NCBI GenBank assembly: GCA_963769435.1
Contig: CAVYLN010000001.1
Span: 558,001 to 622,000 of the forward strand
Direction: 5' to 3'
DNA from: JADKAV01 sp963769435
GTDB lineage: Bacteria; Actinomycetota; Actinomycetes; S36-B12; UBA10799
DNA: 64,000 nucleotides
The translations under genes and the position numbers were made by a program. The notes beneath the pieces were generated by a model. It did no database searches. It was not told where the DNA came from and worked only from the letters and a program-made list of their open reading frames with translations. Of this stretch, positions 1 to 9,454 are shown one piece after another. How positions within the stretch are numbered: the first letter of the stretch is position 1; each line of letters opens with the position of its first letter.

Positions 1-804
1 GCGCTGGCGGGTACCCAGTTCGCCAGCGGCATGGCCGGCGGCTTCCCCATGTCCGCGTCCTCGTCGCGCACCGCGTTGGCCTTCGCATCGGGTTCAACCA
101 CACGGTTCTACTCGATCTTCGTCATCCTGTTCATCCTCGCCGGGCCACTGCTTCTGCCCGGTGTGATCGCCACGGTGCCGGTCTCCGCGCTCGCCGGCGT
201 GATCGTCTACGCCGCCATCACGCTGGTCAACGTTGCCGAATGGTCGGCGTTGGCGCGCTTCCGCTTGGGCGAGGTGGCCATCGCGACCGCATGCACCCTC
301 GCCGTCGTCCTGGTCGGCATCCTTCCGGGTGTGCTGATCGCGATCGCCCTGTCGATCGTAGAACTCCTCGCGCGACTGGCGCGCCCACACGACGGGGTGC
401 TCGGGTTCGTGCCCAACATTGCAGGCATGCATGACGTCGACGACCACAAGCACACCGAGACACTCCCGGGGCTCGTCGTGTTCCGCTACGACGCACCCCT
501 GTTCTTCATGAACGCCTACGACTTCTTCTACAAGGTGACCGGCGCCCTGGAGCCCGATACCCGCGTGGTCCTGCTCAACATGGAGGCGAACGTGGAGTTG
601 GACACCACCGCGTTGAGCGTCCTTGAGGAGCTGCACGACACCCTTGCCGGCGACGGGATCGATCTCTGGCTCGCGCGGGTCAAGAACGATGTCCTCATCC
701 CGATGCGCGACCACGGGGTCGCCGATGTCATCGGGGAGGACAACATGTATCCGACGCTGCCCGTGGCCGTCGACGAATACCGTCGGCAGTTCCTGTCCGC
801 CTAG
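1..804 (+). CDS. SulP family anion transporter with STAS domain (5' truncated)
   Basis: The 3' part of a SulP sulfate/anion permease; the gene begins before the window and reads in frame from base 1. The visible protein opens inside the membrane domain with the family signature GFPMSASSSRTA, continues through hydrophobic segments up to about residue 130, and ends with a cytoplasmic STAS domain (from about residue 160 to the end). Family members exchange or symport sulfate, bicarbonate or other anions; the substrate cannot be read from this fragment. The last 13 codons and the stop lie inside a tandem duplication that repeats them downstream. It converges on the amino-acid ABC importer genes. 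Confidence 0.9.
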   Translation, partial: ALAGTQFASGMAGGFPMSASSSRTALAFASGSTTRFYSIFVILFILAGPLLLPGVIATVPVSALAGVIVYAAITLVNVAEWSALARFRLGEVAIATACTLAVVLVGILPGVLIAIALSIVELLARLARPHDGVLGFVPNIAGMHDVDDHKHTETLPGLVVFRYDAPLFFMNAYDFFYKVTGALEPDTRVVLLNMEANVELDTTALSVLEELHDTLAGDGIDLWLARVKNDVLIPMRDHGVADVIGEDNMYPTLPVAVDEYRRQFLSA

Positions 805-1075
805 CAATCGGGCATCCCGGAAGACTGCGTGCAGATTCCGTTTCACATATGAAGGAGATCCTGCGGAAGTCTCGCGGACGCACCCTCAGATCCGCGCCAC
901 CCGCGCGAGGAAGCTCCGCAAGCCGTCGAGGAATACCGTCGGCAGTTCCTGTCCGCCTAGGAATCGGGCATCCCGCAAGACTGCGCGCAGATTCGGTTTC
1001 ACATATGAAAGAGATCCTGCGGAAGTCTCGCGGACGCACCCTCAGATCCGCGCCACCCGCGCGAGGAAGCTCCGC
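766..1075. repeat. 156-bp tandem direct duplication spanning two convergent gene ends
   Basis: Copy 1 is 766-921 and copy 2 is 922-1075, with a period of 156 bp and only a handful of differences. Each copy holds the last codons of the SulP gene (reading ...EYRRQFLSA and stop), the intergenic stretch, and the reverse complement of the last codons of the ABC ATPase (...SFLARVARI and stop). Copy 1 supplies the working end of the SulP gene and copy 2 the working end of the ATPase. The inner halves are therefore vestigial gene ends. This points to unequal recombination or replication slippage at a convergent junction. Confidence 0.95.
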
Positions 1076-1776
1076 GTCGTCTCGTGCTGCGGAGAACCGA
1101 ACAACTGCGCGGGCGGCGCGTCCTCGAGGACCTTTCCGCCATCGAGGAAACACACGCGATCGGCCACCTCCTGCGCGAAGCCCATCTCGTGGGTGGCCAT
1201 CACGATCGTCATCCCCTCCTGCTTCAACTCCCGGATCACGTCGAGCACCTCCCCCACGAGCAGCGGGTCGAGCGCAGAAGTCACCTCGTCGAAGAGCATC
1301 ACCTGCGGTTTCATCGCAAGTGCACGTACGATCGCGACCCGCTGCTGCTGGCCGCCAGACAGTCGGTCCGGATAGTCGTCGGCCTTGTCGGCGAGCCCGA
1401 ACCGGCCCAGCAACTCGCGCGCCGCCTCCTCAGCCTCAGCCCGAGGAGTCTTCAGCACCTTGCGCGGCGCCAGCGTCACGTTGTCCAGCACTGTCATGTG
1501 CGGGAAGAGGTTGAACTGCTGGAAGACGATCCCGACCCGCCGGCGCGCCTCGTCGAGGTCGACCCCGGCCGCAGTCACCTCGATGTCGCCGATCCGGATC
1601 TCGCCCGCGTCGACAGCCTCCAAGCCATTGATGCACCGCAACAACGTGGACTTGCCGGACCCGGAGGCGCCGATCAGGACGACAACTTCGTGCAGGTCGA
1701 CTGCGAGGTCCATCCCCCGCAGCACGGCGAGGTCCCCGAAACCCTTGTGCACGTCTGTGACCCGCAGGAACGTCAC
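1042..1776 (-). CDS. Polar amino-acid ABC transporter, ATP-binding protein
   Basis: ATPase of a PAAT-type amino-acid importer, 244 aa, the usual size. Walker A is GASGSGKST, the signature is LSGGQQQR, and Walker B is VMLFDEVTSALDP (Val-Thr in place of the usual Pro-Thr); the switch His is in ATHEMGF. The GTG start at 1776 overlaps the permease stop by 4 bp (GTGA), so the two are translationally coupled. It energises the permease and binding protein encoded immediately upstream on the same strand. Its 3' end lies in the second copy of the 156-bp duplication. Confidence 0.93.
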   Translation of the reverse strand: MTFLRVTDVHKGFGDLAVLRGMDLAVDLHEVVVLIGASGSGKSTLLRCINGLEAVDAGEIRIGDIEVTAAGVDLDEARRRVGIVFQQFNLFPHMTVLDNVTLAPRKVLKTPRAEAEEAARELLGRFGLADKADDYPDRLSGGQQQRVAIVRALAMKPQVMLFDEVTSALDPLLVGEVLDVIRELKQEGMTIVMATHEMGFAQEVADRVCFLDGGKVLEDAPPAQLFGSPQHETTRSFLARVARI

Positions 1777-2645
1777 AGCACACCTGCCATCCGGCGACGG
1801 GCGTCGCGGCGCTGCAGCCAGTCCGTCAGGCGGGTCAGGGGCAGCGTGATGGCGACGAACAGCAAGGCGGCAACCACGTATGCGGTGTAGTTGAAGTTGG
1901 AGGACGCGCTGATCTGAGCCGCGCGCAGCACTTCGATCGGCCCCAGCAGGGACACCAACGCCGTCTCCTTCTGCAGCGCGATGAAGTCGTTGAGCAATGG
2001 CGGGATGACACGGCGCACGGCCTGCGGCAGGACCACGTAACGAGTCGTCTGGATCGAGCTCAGCCCCAATGAGCGAGCAGCAGCCCGCTGCGACGGATGG
2101 ATCGACTCGATGCCGGCGCGGTAGACCTCCGCGACATAGGCGGTGTAGCTGAGGATCAGGGCCACCGTCCCCCACACCACGGGCGAGTTCGTAACGCCCT
2201 TGAGTTGCAGAGCCGGAACCCCGAATCCCAGCAACAGGATCACCAGGATCGTCGGGACACCCCGGAAGAAGTCGACGTAGACCGTGCACATGATCCGGAC
2301 CGGCAGCGCGACAGGCGCCCGCAGTCCCCGGCCCAGTGCGATCAGCAGCGACAGGATCAGGATGAAGAACTCGGCGACAAGGAAGATCTTGATGTTCAGC
2401 ACGAACGCCTTGATCAAGGTGGGCCAGGCAGCGATCGCCTCGTCCAGGTTGAAGAAGGTCTCCTGGACCTTGGGCCAGCCGGGCGAGGCGGTGACCAGGT
2501 ACGCCAGCACCGCGAACACGACCACCGTGGAGATGCTGGCGATCAGCCCGTCGCGCCTTGCCCGGGCGCGTGACCTCGACCGTCGGGCCGGGTCCACGTA
2601 CGGAATCGTTGGCGCTTCCAGCGGCGCCTCAGCCGGGGTGGTCAT
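1773..2645 (-). CDS. Polar amino-acid ABC transporter, permease
   Basis: Integral membrane permease of the His/Glu/Gln/Arg (HisMQ-like) family, 290 aa. After a basic cytoplasmic N-terminus (about residues 1-30) there are about five hydrophobic segments. The EAA-type coupling loop is visible around RAGIESIHPSQRAAARSLGL. It begins 2 bp after the binding-protein stop and overlaps the ATPase start by 4 bp. A single permease gene suggests a homodimeric channel. The substrate is inferred only from family. Confidence 0.92.
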   Translation of the reverse strand: MTTPAEAPLEAPTIPYVDPARRSRSRARARRDGLIASISTVVVFAVLAYLVTASPGWPKVQETFFNLDEAIAAWPTLIKAFVLNIKIFLVAEFFILILSLLIALGRGLRAPVALPVRIMCTVYVDFFRGVPTILVILLLGFGVPALQLKGVTNSPVVWGTVALILSYTAYVAEVYRAGIESIHPSQRAAARSLGLSSIQTTRYVVLPQAVRRVIPPLLNDFIALQKETALVSLLGPIEVLRAAQISASSNFNYTAYVVAALLFVAITLPLTRLTDWLQRRDARRRMAGVL

Positions 2646-2647
2646 GG

Positions 2648-3517
2648 CTACTCGGTGAAGTAGGGTGCGTCCTTACCCACCAGCCACTCGTCCTGGATGC
2701 TCTGCAGTTCCCCGGAGTCCTTCAGCGAGGTGAGCGCCTGGTTCACACACGTCACCAGTGGGCTGCCCTTGGCCATCAGCAGGCCGAACTGCTCGCCGCC
2801 GTCCTGCGCCGGGAACTGCCCGACGATCTTGGCGTTGTCGAACTCCACGGCGGTCACGTAGTAGGCGGTCGGCAGGTCCACCACGATGCCGTCGATCTGA
2901 CCGGCCTCCAGCGCACTCTTGGCGTCGTTCGTGTCGTTGTAGACCAGCGGTTCCTGGGTCGGCTGGATGTCGTTGGTGATGAAGTCGAGGCTGGTCGTAC
3001 CGACCTGCGCCCCGAGCTTCGCCTCCCGCAGTTCAGCCAAGGAGGTCGCATCGGCGATCGGCGAGTCCTCGAGGGCCACCACGGCCTGGTTCACGGTGTA
3101 GTAGCCGTCGGAGAAGTCGACGGCCTTCTGCCGCTTGGGCGTGATCGAGATCTGGTTGATGTCGAAGTCGAAGTCCTTGTCCCCCGGCGCGTAGGACTTG
3201 TTGAACGGCACTGTCACCCAGGTGACCTGGTCGGTGGTGAAGCCCAGCTCGTCAGCCACCGCGTACGCGACTGCCGACTCGAATCCCTTGCCGTTGCTCG
3301 GGTCGTCGTCCTCGAAGTACGGCGGGTAGGCCGGGGTGTCGGTTCCGATCGTCAGCGTGCCGGGGGTCAGCGTCTGCAGTGTCTCCGGGGAGCAGTCCTG
3401 ACTCGCAGTCGGCGATGGGGATGCACTGGAGGTGGTGTCGGCCTCACTGGCACACCCGGCGAGGGCCAGCGCGGCCACGGCGGGCAGAGCAGCGGACAGC
3501 AGGAATGAACGACGCAT
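2648..3517 (-). CDS. Extracellular amino-acid binding lipoprotein (SBP family 3)
   Basis: Solute-binding protein of 289 aa that starts the importer operon. It has a lipoprotein signal (MRRSFLLSA..., lipobox LAGC, lipidated Cys about residue 22), then a low-complexity Ser/Thr linker, then a type-II periplasmic-binding fold of SBP_bac_3 type (PYFEDDDPSNGKGFE...). The lipid anchor would hold it to the outer face of the membrane, where it delivers an amino acid to the permease. An SD-like GGAAAG sits 8-9 bases before the ATG. The ligand is not determinable by eye. Confidence 0.92.
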   Translation of the reverse strand: MRRSFLLSAALPAVAALALAGCASEADTTSSASPSPTASQDCSPETLQTLTPGTLTIGTDTPAYPPYFEDDDPSNGKGFESAVAYAVADELGFTTDQVTWVTVPFNKSYAPGDKDFDFDINQISITPKRQKAVDFSDGYYTVNQAVVALEDSPIADATSLAELREAKLGAQVGTTSLDFITNDIQPTQEPLVYNDTNDAKSALEAGQIDGIVVDLPTAYYVTAVEFDNAKIVGQFPAQDGGEQFGLLMAKGSPLVTCVNQALTSLKDSGELQSIQDEWLVGKDAPYFTE

Positions 3518-3599
3518 GACTTTCCAATCAACTCAAGGTGTCACCATCGTGCCGCATCCGTGGTGACGGCCAGTGAGCACCCCGCCCGAAGAATCGCCC

Positions 3600-6050
3600 T
3601 CAAAGCCCCACATCTTCGGCTGGTGGCGCGAGGACCACGCAGTTACGGCCCCCCTGCTTGGCCTCGAGCAGCGCCGCATCCGCACGCCGCAACGCGCTGC
3701 GTGAAGTCTCACCGTCCACCATCAGTGCCGCCCCTATGCTCACGGAGACCGCGATCGGACCCCCCTCGAAGACGACAGTTCCGGAGACCCGGTCGCGGAT
3801 CTTCTCCGCGACCGCCTCCAGCGCATGGGCCGAAGCCACACCGTCAAGGAGGACCACGAACTCGTCCCCACCCATCCGGCCCACGTCGTCAGTACCCCGA
3901 ACCGCCGCCGACAGCCTGTTGGCCACGAATGTGAGGACCGCATCCCCGGCCAGGTGCCCGCGCCCGTCGTTGATCTGCTTCAGGCGGTCCACATCGCAGA
4001 ACAGGACACCGATACCCTCCGGGCTCACCTGTTCGGTGCGGGACATCCGCTGTAGCCGCTCGATGAACCAACGCCGATTCGCCACCCCGGTGAGCGTGTC
4101 ATGTGTGGCCAGATGGGTGAGTTCGGCACGAACCGCCCGTTCCTGTGTGATGTCTGAGAACAGATGGACCAGGTATGCCTGCTCGTGTTCCCTGGCAGGC
4201 ACTTCGCGCACCTCGTGTTCGATCCACCGCGACTGCTCATCGACACCCAGCCGATGCTCATGGGACTCCCGGATCATCTGGCACGGACCTGCGCCCCCTT
4301 GCTGCAGAATCCACGTGATGGAGTTCCCGACTGCCTCGGTCTCAGTCAGTCCGATCAAGCGGCAGAACTCGTGATTCACATCGACCACCAGCCCGTCCAC
4401 GTCCGTGATCACCAGGCCGTTCGGAGCAGCGTCGACGGCCATGCGGAGCCGCTGTTGGACCTTGAACAACGCTGCCCGGGCCTCGACTTCGTTCGTCACA
4501 TCGCGCAGTCCGACGATCACGCTGGTGACCGTCTCGTCGTCCCCGGTGACAGGATGTGCCATGGCCGACATCCACCGCGTCTGTCCGGAGGCGGTCAGGA
4601 AGCCGAGATTCTCCCCACCCACGGAGAAGCCGGATCGGATCTGTTCACCCCGGATCTCGAGCAACTCCTCCTGCCCTGGCGCCATGATGGTCGGGGCAGC
4701 GACCCCCACTAGTTGGTCCGGGTCCCACCCCAGGACGTTCTGCACCGACGGCGAGATCCAGCGGATGACCCAGTCGGTTCCCATCTCGTAGACGACGTCG
4801 GACGCGTTCTCCGCCAACTGCCGAAACCGCCGCACGGTGGTCTCGAGAGCCTCCGCGTACTCGACCTCCGCGGTCACGTCCACCATCTGGGCGATGAAAT
4901 GGTCGACGCTGCCGTCCTCACGTCGTGCCGCACCCACGGACAGGTCGACCCAGAGCACCTCGCCCCTGGCAGTCAGATACCGCTTGCGCAGCGACAGTTG
5001 CTGCACTGAGTCGTCGTCCTGGAACCGGGTCATGATCGCGCGGCTGGCGTCCGCGTCGTCGGGATGGGTGATCTCCCCGAACGACATGCCGGCCAGTTCG
5101 TCCTGGCTGTAGCGCAGCATCCGAGCCAGCGCCGGATTCACGTGTTCGAAGACTCCTTTGGTACTGGTGATGGCCATCCCGACAGCCGCCCGGTCGATGG
5201 ACAACTGCAGACGCTGTGCCTTCTCCCGCTCTTCGTGTGCGAGTTGCTCCTGTTTGAGCAACTGCGTGACATCCCGCAGGCCGATGAGCAGTCCGCCGGT
5301 CCATTCCCCGTCACTGTCGAGGTCCCGACTCACCACCACACCCATGGGCACCGGATCACCGTGCTTGGCGAGGATATGGAAGACCTGCAGTTGTTCACGC
5401 TCCGGAGTCCACTCGCCCGAGTAGGCGCTCTCACGCCGTTCGGCATTGGCTGTGAACTCGTCCTCGGGCACGAAGTCGCGGACGGTATGCCCCACCAGTT
5501 CCTCGGGCTCCCAGCCGAGCACTCTGGTGACACTCGGGGAGACCCACACGATGACACCGTCAGCATCGGTCCGGTAGGCCATGTCCGTCGTGGCCTCGGC
5601 GAGGTTGCGGTACTTCTGTTCTGCCTCAGCCAGCGACTGCAACTGCCGGTGACGCTCTGTCACATCCCGCCACGTGTAAACCAGGCTGTCTCCCAACGCG
5701 ACGCACCGGATGTCGAAATGGGTGTCCTCCCCTCCGCGCAGTTCCAGGGCGTAGACGAAGTCGTCGAGCACGAGCGGTTCGCCGGTCTCGATCACCGCGC
5801 GGTACTGGTCGAGCAGACCCGCGCTCTCGTGCCCGGGGAGGAACTGGAGCAGGCGCATGCCGATGAGTTCCTCGTACGCGAGCCCGTTGTACTCGCAGGC
5901 CGCAGCGTTCGCATCCGTGTACTCGAAGTCGACGATGTTGCCGGACGCATCGCGCACCGCGGTCAGCACGACGTGCGGATCGAGAAGGCTGTCCAGAGTT
6001 GCGCGCAGCCGCTGGGCCGCATCGCTATGGACGCCCTCCTGTGCGCTCAC
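3600..6050 (-). CDS. Five-PAS diguanylate cyclase
   Basis: Predicted c-di-GMP synthase of 816 aa with a GTG start. Five consecutive PAS/PAC modules (about residues 15-135, 145-265, 280-400, 410-525, 535-650) precede a GGDEF domain (about 655-810). The active site reads GGDEF and is preceded by RGTD five residues upstream, a complete RxxD inhibitory I-site, so both catalysis and product inhibition look intact. There are no membrane segments, so it is probably a cytoplasmic multi-input sensor; the PAS ligands cannot be told. A lipoprotein gene on the same strand lies 75 bp upstream. Confidence 0.93.
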   Translation of the reverse strand: MSAQEGVHSDAAQRLRATLDSLLDPHVVLTAVRDASGNIVDFEYTDANAAACEYNGLAYEELIGMRLLQFLPGHESAGLLDQYRAVIETGEPLVLDDFVYALELRGGEDTHFDIRCVALGDSLVYTWRDVTERHRQLQSLAEAEQKYRNLAEATTDMAYRTDADGVIVWVSPSVTRVLGWEPEELVGHTVRDFVPEDEFTANAERRESAYSGEWTPEREQLQVFHILAKHGDPVPMGVVVSRDLDSDGEWTGGLLIGLRDVTQLLKQEQLAHEEREKAQRLQLSIDRAAVGMAITSTKGVFEHVNPALARMLRYSQDELAGMSFGEITHPDDADASRAIMTRFQDDDSVQQLSLRKRYLTARGEVLWVDLSVGAARREDGSVDHFIAQMVDVTAEVEYAEALETTVRRFRQLAENASDVVYEMGTDWVIRWISPSVQNVLGWDPDQLVGVAAPTIMAPGQEELLEIRGEQIRSGFSVGGENLGFLTASGQTRWMSAMAHPVTGDDETVTSVIVGLRDVTNEVEARAALFKVQQRLRMAVDAAPNGLVITDVDGLVVDVNHEFCRLIGLTETEAVGNSITWILQQGGAGPCQMIRESHEHRLGVDEQSRWIEHEVREVPAREHEQAYLVHLFSDITQERAVRAELTHLATHDTLTGVANRRWFIERLQRMSRTEQVSPEGIGVLFCDVDRLKQINDGRGHLAGDAVLTFVANRLSAAVRGTDDVGRMGGDEFVVLLDGVASAHALEAVAEKIRDRVSGTVVFEGGPIAVSVSIGAALMVDGETSRSALRRADAALLEAKQGGRNCVVLAPPAEDVGL

Positions 6051-6124
6051 ACCGCCATTATCCGCACAAACAGGCGGGAGTTGCCGATCTCACTGCAGGC
6101 GCATCCCGCACCGCGGACCGGAGA

Positions 6125-6520
6125 CTACTCGGTCACCGTGATATTGAACTGCAATGCGTCCATACCGGCCGGGTCCTCCAACGTGACGGTCGCCTCACCG
6201 ACACTGAGTGCCTTCGCGCCCGGATTGAACATCGCTCCGTCCCGCTCGCCACCCGCCTCGACCGAGACGACTGCTTCGTTGTCGGTACTGATCTCGTACT
6301 TGCCGGGGTCATCCCCCACGTCGAAGACGATGTCGCGACCGACGGTGGCCTCGACTTCGGTCTGGCCGGAGGAGACCATGATCGGGCCGATCATGGAAGC
6401 ATCCGGACTGGCGGAAGTGGTCGTCGCAGTGGCTTCTGGGGCATTGTTCGTGTCCGATGATGAACAGCCGGCGAGCGCGAGTACCGCTACCGCACCGGCG
6501 GCGAGGGTCATTGACTTCAT
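6125..6520 (-). CDS. Small lipoprotein of unknown function
   Basis: 131 aa. It has a clear lipoprotein signal (MKSMTLAAGAVAVLALAGC, lipobox LAGC at about residue 19), an Ala/Thr/Ser linker, and then a compact domain of about 85 residues rich in beta-forming residues and acidic side chains (e.g. VEATVGRDIVFDVGDDPGKY). I do not recognise the family. It resembles generic Ig-like or copper-binding secreted domains only in composition. It sits directly upstream of the five-PAS cyclase on the same strand and is divergent from the oxidase gene at 6621. Confidence 0.75.
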   Translation of the reverse strand: MKSMTLAAGAVAVLALAGCSSSDTNNAPEATATTTSASPDASMIGPIMVSSGQTEVEATVGRDIVFDVGDDPGKYEISTDNEAVVSVEAGGERDGAMFNPGAKALSVGEATVTLEDPAGMDALQFNITVTE

Positions 6521-6620
6521 GCCACCGAACGTAGCCGCTTACAGCACCACCTTGCGCGTCGACAGGTATCGAATCCCCGGTTCGGCATCTCGAGTACTCG
6601 GCTGCGGAAGACTGTCCGGT

Positions 6621-7709
6621 GTGGAGACGGTGGAATGCCTCGTCGCGGGTGCGGGTGTCGTCGGCCTGGCGGTGGCCCGGCGTCTCGCGCTGTCCGGGCG
6701 GGAGGTGATGCTGGTCGAGGCGCAGGAGGCCATCGGTACAGGCATCAGCTCACGCAACAGCGAGGTCATCCATGCCGGGATCCACTATCCGCCGGGCTCG
6801 CTGAAGGCGACACTGTGTGTCAGGGGCAGGCAGGCGCTGTACGACTATTGCGCCAACAAGGGTGTCCCCCACCGACAGTGCGGCAAGTTGATCGTGGCCA
6901 CGGACACGCACGAAGCCGGCAGGCTCGACGAGATCCGGGTAACGGCGGCCGGCAACGGAGTGGAACTGACCTTGCTGGAGTCCGCGCAGATCGAGGAGTT
7001 GGAGCCGGAGATACGCGCGCGGGCAGGACTGTTCTCCCCCACGACCGGCATCGTCGACAGTCACTCGCTGATGCGCAACCTGCAGCGTGACGCCGAACGT
7101 GCGGGCGCCGGGACCGTTCTCGCCTGTCCCGTGCTGGGGGGCCACTGCAGCGACGGAGGCTGGATCGTGCGACTCGGCGGCGACGAGGAGGTCGAGGTCA
7201 GGTCACGCTGGGTGATCAACGCAACCGGGCTGGGTGCCGTCGACCTCGCCCGCGGCCTCGGCCGGCATGGCGTGCCGGACCTGCACTTGGCCAAGGGCAA
7301 CTACTTCACCGTTTCTGGCGCCCCGGCCTTCTCCCACTTGGTCTACCCCGTCCCCCAACAAGCGGGACTGGGGGTGCATCTGACACTGGATCTCACGGGG
7401 AACATCCGATTCGGCCCGGATGTCCAGTGGGTCGAGGAGGTCGAGTACTCCGTCGACGAGGCCCGGTCCGCGGACTTCTACGCCGCGATCCGTCGCTACT
7501 GGCCGGGCCTGCCGGACGATGCACTGCGTCCGGACTACGCGGGGATCCGGCCGAAACTGCAGGCGCCCGGCGAACCCGCGAGGGACTTCCTGATCGAGGG
7601 GCCCGAGAACCATGGGATCCCCGGCCTGGTCAACCTGCTGGGGATCGAGTCACCCGGGCTCACCGCCAGCCTCGCCATAGCCGATCACGTCGTGGGGCTT
7701 CTGAACTGA
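6621..7709 (+). CDS. lhgO: FAD-dependent oxidoreductase, L-2-hydroxyglutarate oxidase-like
   Basis: 362 aa in the DAO/GlpO superfamily. The N-terminus carries the dinucleotide motif GAGVVGLAVARRLALSG followed by the acidic ribose-binding residue (LVEAQ). It then has the LhgO-type stretch SSRNSEVIHAGIHYPPGS and ends with GLVNLLGIESPGLTASLAI, typical of L-2-hydroxyglutarate oxidase/dehydrogenase. It would oxidise L-2-hydroxyglutarate to 2-oxoglutarate at the membrane face. The GTG at 6621 is chosen because it directly precedes the Rossmann strand. A related glycine/hydroxyacid oxidase activity cannot be excluded. Confidence 0.87.
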   Translation: METVECLVAGAGVVGLAVARRLALSGREVMLVEAQEAIGTGISSRNSEVIHAGIHYPPGSLKATLCVRGRQALYDYCANKGVPHRQCGKLIVATDTHEAGRLDEIRVTAAGNGVELTLLESAQIEELEPEIRARAGLFSPTTGIVDSHSLMRNLQRDAERAGAGTVLACPVLGGHCSDGGWIVRLGGDEEVEVRSRWVINATGLGAVDLARGLGRHGVPDLHLAKGNYFTVSGAPAFSHLVYPVPQQAGLGVHLTLDLTGNIRFGPDVQWVEEVEYSVDEARSADFYAAIRRYWPGLPDDALRPDYAGIRPKLQAPGEPARDFLIEGPENHGIPGLVNLLGIESPGLTASLAIADHVVGLLN

Positions 7710-7713
7710 GTCC

Positions 7714-8391
7714 TCAGCGAACGATCGACCAGTTGAAGGATGCATCCCCGAACGTGGTCATCAACTGAAGCCACATGGGCATGAGCATCTCGACCCCACG
7801 TGCGGTGACGATGCCGCCGAGGTCGATGATCTGCTCCCAACCGAACGCGGCCAACAACTCACGCGACCTCCCGCTTGGCGTCCTGGTCGTCGCCGGACAG
7901 GAACACCGCGGATGGCGCGGACAAGCGACCCGGGTTCAGCATCAGTTCCGCGTTCATGGTGTTCAGCGTCTTGACCACCCGGGTCTCGGGGAACATCCGC
8001 TGGATCCGCTCTCCGAGCGAATCCGTCTCCTTGACGAACAGGGTGGGTGGGAAGCCATTCGAGAAGTCGAGCGGATTGGCGACGTCGATCAGGATCTTGC
8101 CGGCCAGGTTGTCGAACCCGGCGGCCTGCAGGGCCAGCATGCTCGCCTGGCCGTTGGTTGCGTTCACCACCAGGTCGGCATGTACGGCGCAGTCGGAGTA
8201 CGCGGCCAACTGGACCGACGGATGGTCGGCCAGCCATTGCGACATCGGGGGGTTGCCGTACTGGTCCGAATCCGTCCGGCTCCGGTGGCTCCCGGGTCAC
8301 GCGTGCCCAAACAGACGTCGTGGCCGGCTGCCGACAGTCCCCCCGCCAACGCACGCCCCACCGAACCGGTTCCCAGCATCGCAATCTTCAT
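7714..8391 (-). CDS. NAD(P)-binding F420-reductase-like protein (two apparent frameshifts)
   Basis: About 225 aa when frames are joined. The N-terminus MKIAMLGTGSVGRALAGGL is a Rossmann motif of the NADPH:F420 reductase / predicted dinucleotide-binding family. The middle has DLVVNATNG, LIDVANPLDFSNG and VVKTLNTMNAELML, and the C-terminus reads WEQIIDLGGIVTARGVEM. The frame breaks at about 8260 and again at about 7866, but each piece continues the next with normal family order, so I treat it as one gene with indel errors. It probably handles F420 or NADP redox chemistry. Its stop is 5 bp from the convergent oxidase stop. Confidence 0.8.
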
Positions 8392-8442
8392 GGCTCGATC
8401 CTGCCCCCGATCACGTCCGGGCACCACCCCCGAACGGTGACC

Positions 8443-9276
8443 TCAGATCCCGGAGGGGGCAGGGGGCAGGTCCTCGAACACGGGTGCTCGCTTCTCCCCC
8501 TTGGCTGCGAAGGCCTCCATCATGTCGGCGGGCTGGAACGCCCCGCTCTGCCACGTCGCGATCTGGTGCAGCGAGTCGTTCACCGCGTGGTCACGCGCGT
8601 AGACCAGGGCTTCCTTCGCCCCCCACAGCGTCAACGGACTGTGCGCCGCGATCTCGGCCGCGATCTCCAGGACCCCCGCCACCAGCGATTCGTGATCGGG
8701 GAAGACCTCGTTGACCAGACCCACCTCGGCGGCGCGGGCGGCCGGCATGCGCCGCCCTGTGTACACAAGTTCCCTGGCGACACCGTCGGGGATGAGTTTG
8801 GGCAGGCGCTGCAGCGTCCCCACATCGGCGGTCATCCCGATGTTGGTCTCCTGCACGACGAAGTAGGCATCCGCGCTCGCGTAGCGCATGTCGGCGGCGC
8901 ACACCATGTCCACCGCACCCCCGATGCACCCACCCTGGATCGCGGCGAGGACCGGCACCCGGGCCCGCTCGAGGGCGGTGAAGCTCTCCTGGAGGCGCTT
9001 GACCAGCAGTGACATCGTGGCGTTGCGCCGGCCGGGCTCGCCATCCATCGAAAGCCCGCTGCTGGTGAACACCGACAGATCCATGCCCGCACTGAAGTGT
9101 TTGCCGGTCGAGGAGATGACGATGGCCCGTACCTCACCGGAGTCGCTGAGTTGCGACACGAGGCCCGGCAACTCCGACCAGAAGGCCGGGATCATGGTGT
9201 TCAGCGCCTCAGGCCGGTTCAAGCGGACATGTGCCACCTTGTCCTCGGTCGTCACGTCGAAACATGTCAGTTCCAT
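8443..9276 (-). CDS. Enoyl-CoA hydratase/isomerase (crotonase family)
   Basis: 277 aa crotonase-fold protein with a standard N-terminus (VAHVRLNRPEALNTM). The oxyanion-hole segments are intact: KHFSAGMDLSVF, and AIQGGCIGGAVDMVCAADMRYAS, which carries the second oxyanion Gly. Residues around the catalytic positions resemble delta(3,5)-delta(2,4)-dienoyl-CoA isomerase-type members as much as true hydratases, so the exact reaction is open. It acts on acyl-CoA esters in beta-oxidation. It is divergent from the MMPL gene across a 178-bp intergenic gap that probably holds both promoters. Confidence 0.9.
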   Translation of the reverse strand: MELTCFDVTTEDKVAHVRLNRPEALNTMIPAFWSELPGLVSQLSDSGEVRAIVISSTGKHFSAGMDLSVFTSSGLSMDGEPGRRNATMSLLVKRLQESFTALERARVPVLAAIQGGCIGGAVDMVCAADMRYASADAYFVVQETNIGMTADVGTLQRLPKLIPDGVARELVYTGRRMPAARAAEVGLVNEVFPDHESLVAGVLEIAAEIAAHSPLTLWGAKEALVYARDHAVNDSLHQIATWQSGAFQPADMMEAFAAKGEKRAPVFEDLPPAPSGI

Positions 9277-9454
9277 CTGCGCCCCAATCCTCGCCCTTCT
9301 CCCAGGATGTCACGGACCGGGTGCACTCCGGCCCCGGCCCGCGCCACCAGCGCCCCGCAGCCCCCAGGATCGGTGTCCACGCACCGCTTGGACGCACGGA
9401 CACGGACTCCAACGGCGACTATCCTTGCCGCGTGGAACCAGGGAGAGCTCGGGA

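Noticed and set aside
1773..2289. Apparent permease-ATPase fusion on the minus strand
   Set aside because: The upstream part is the permease gene read in the wrong frame; the two proper genes overlap by 4 bp.
5064..6600. Long plus-strand open frame antisense to the five-PAS cyclase
   Set aside because: It is an antisense shadow of a high-GC gene; only its distal part (from 6621) is a real gene, the oxidase.
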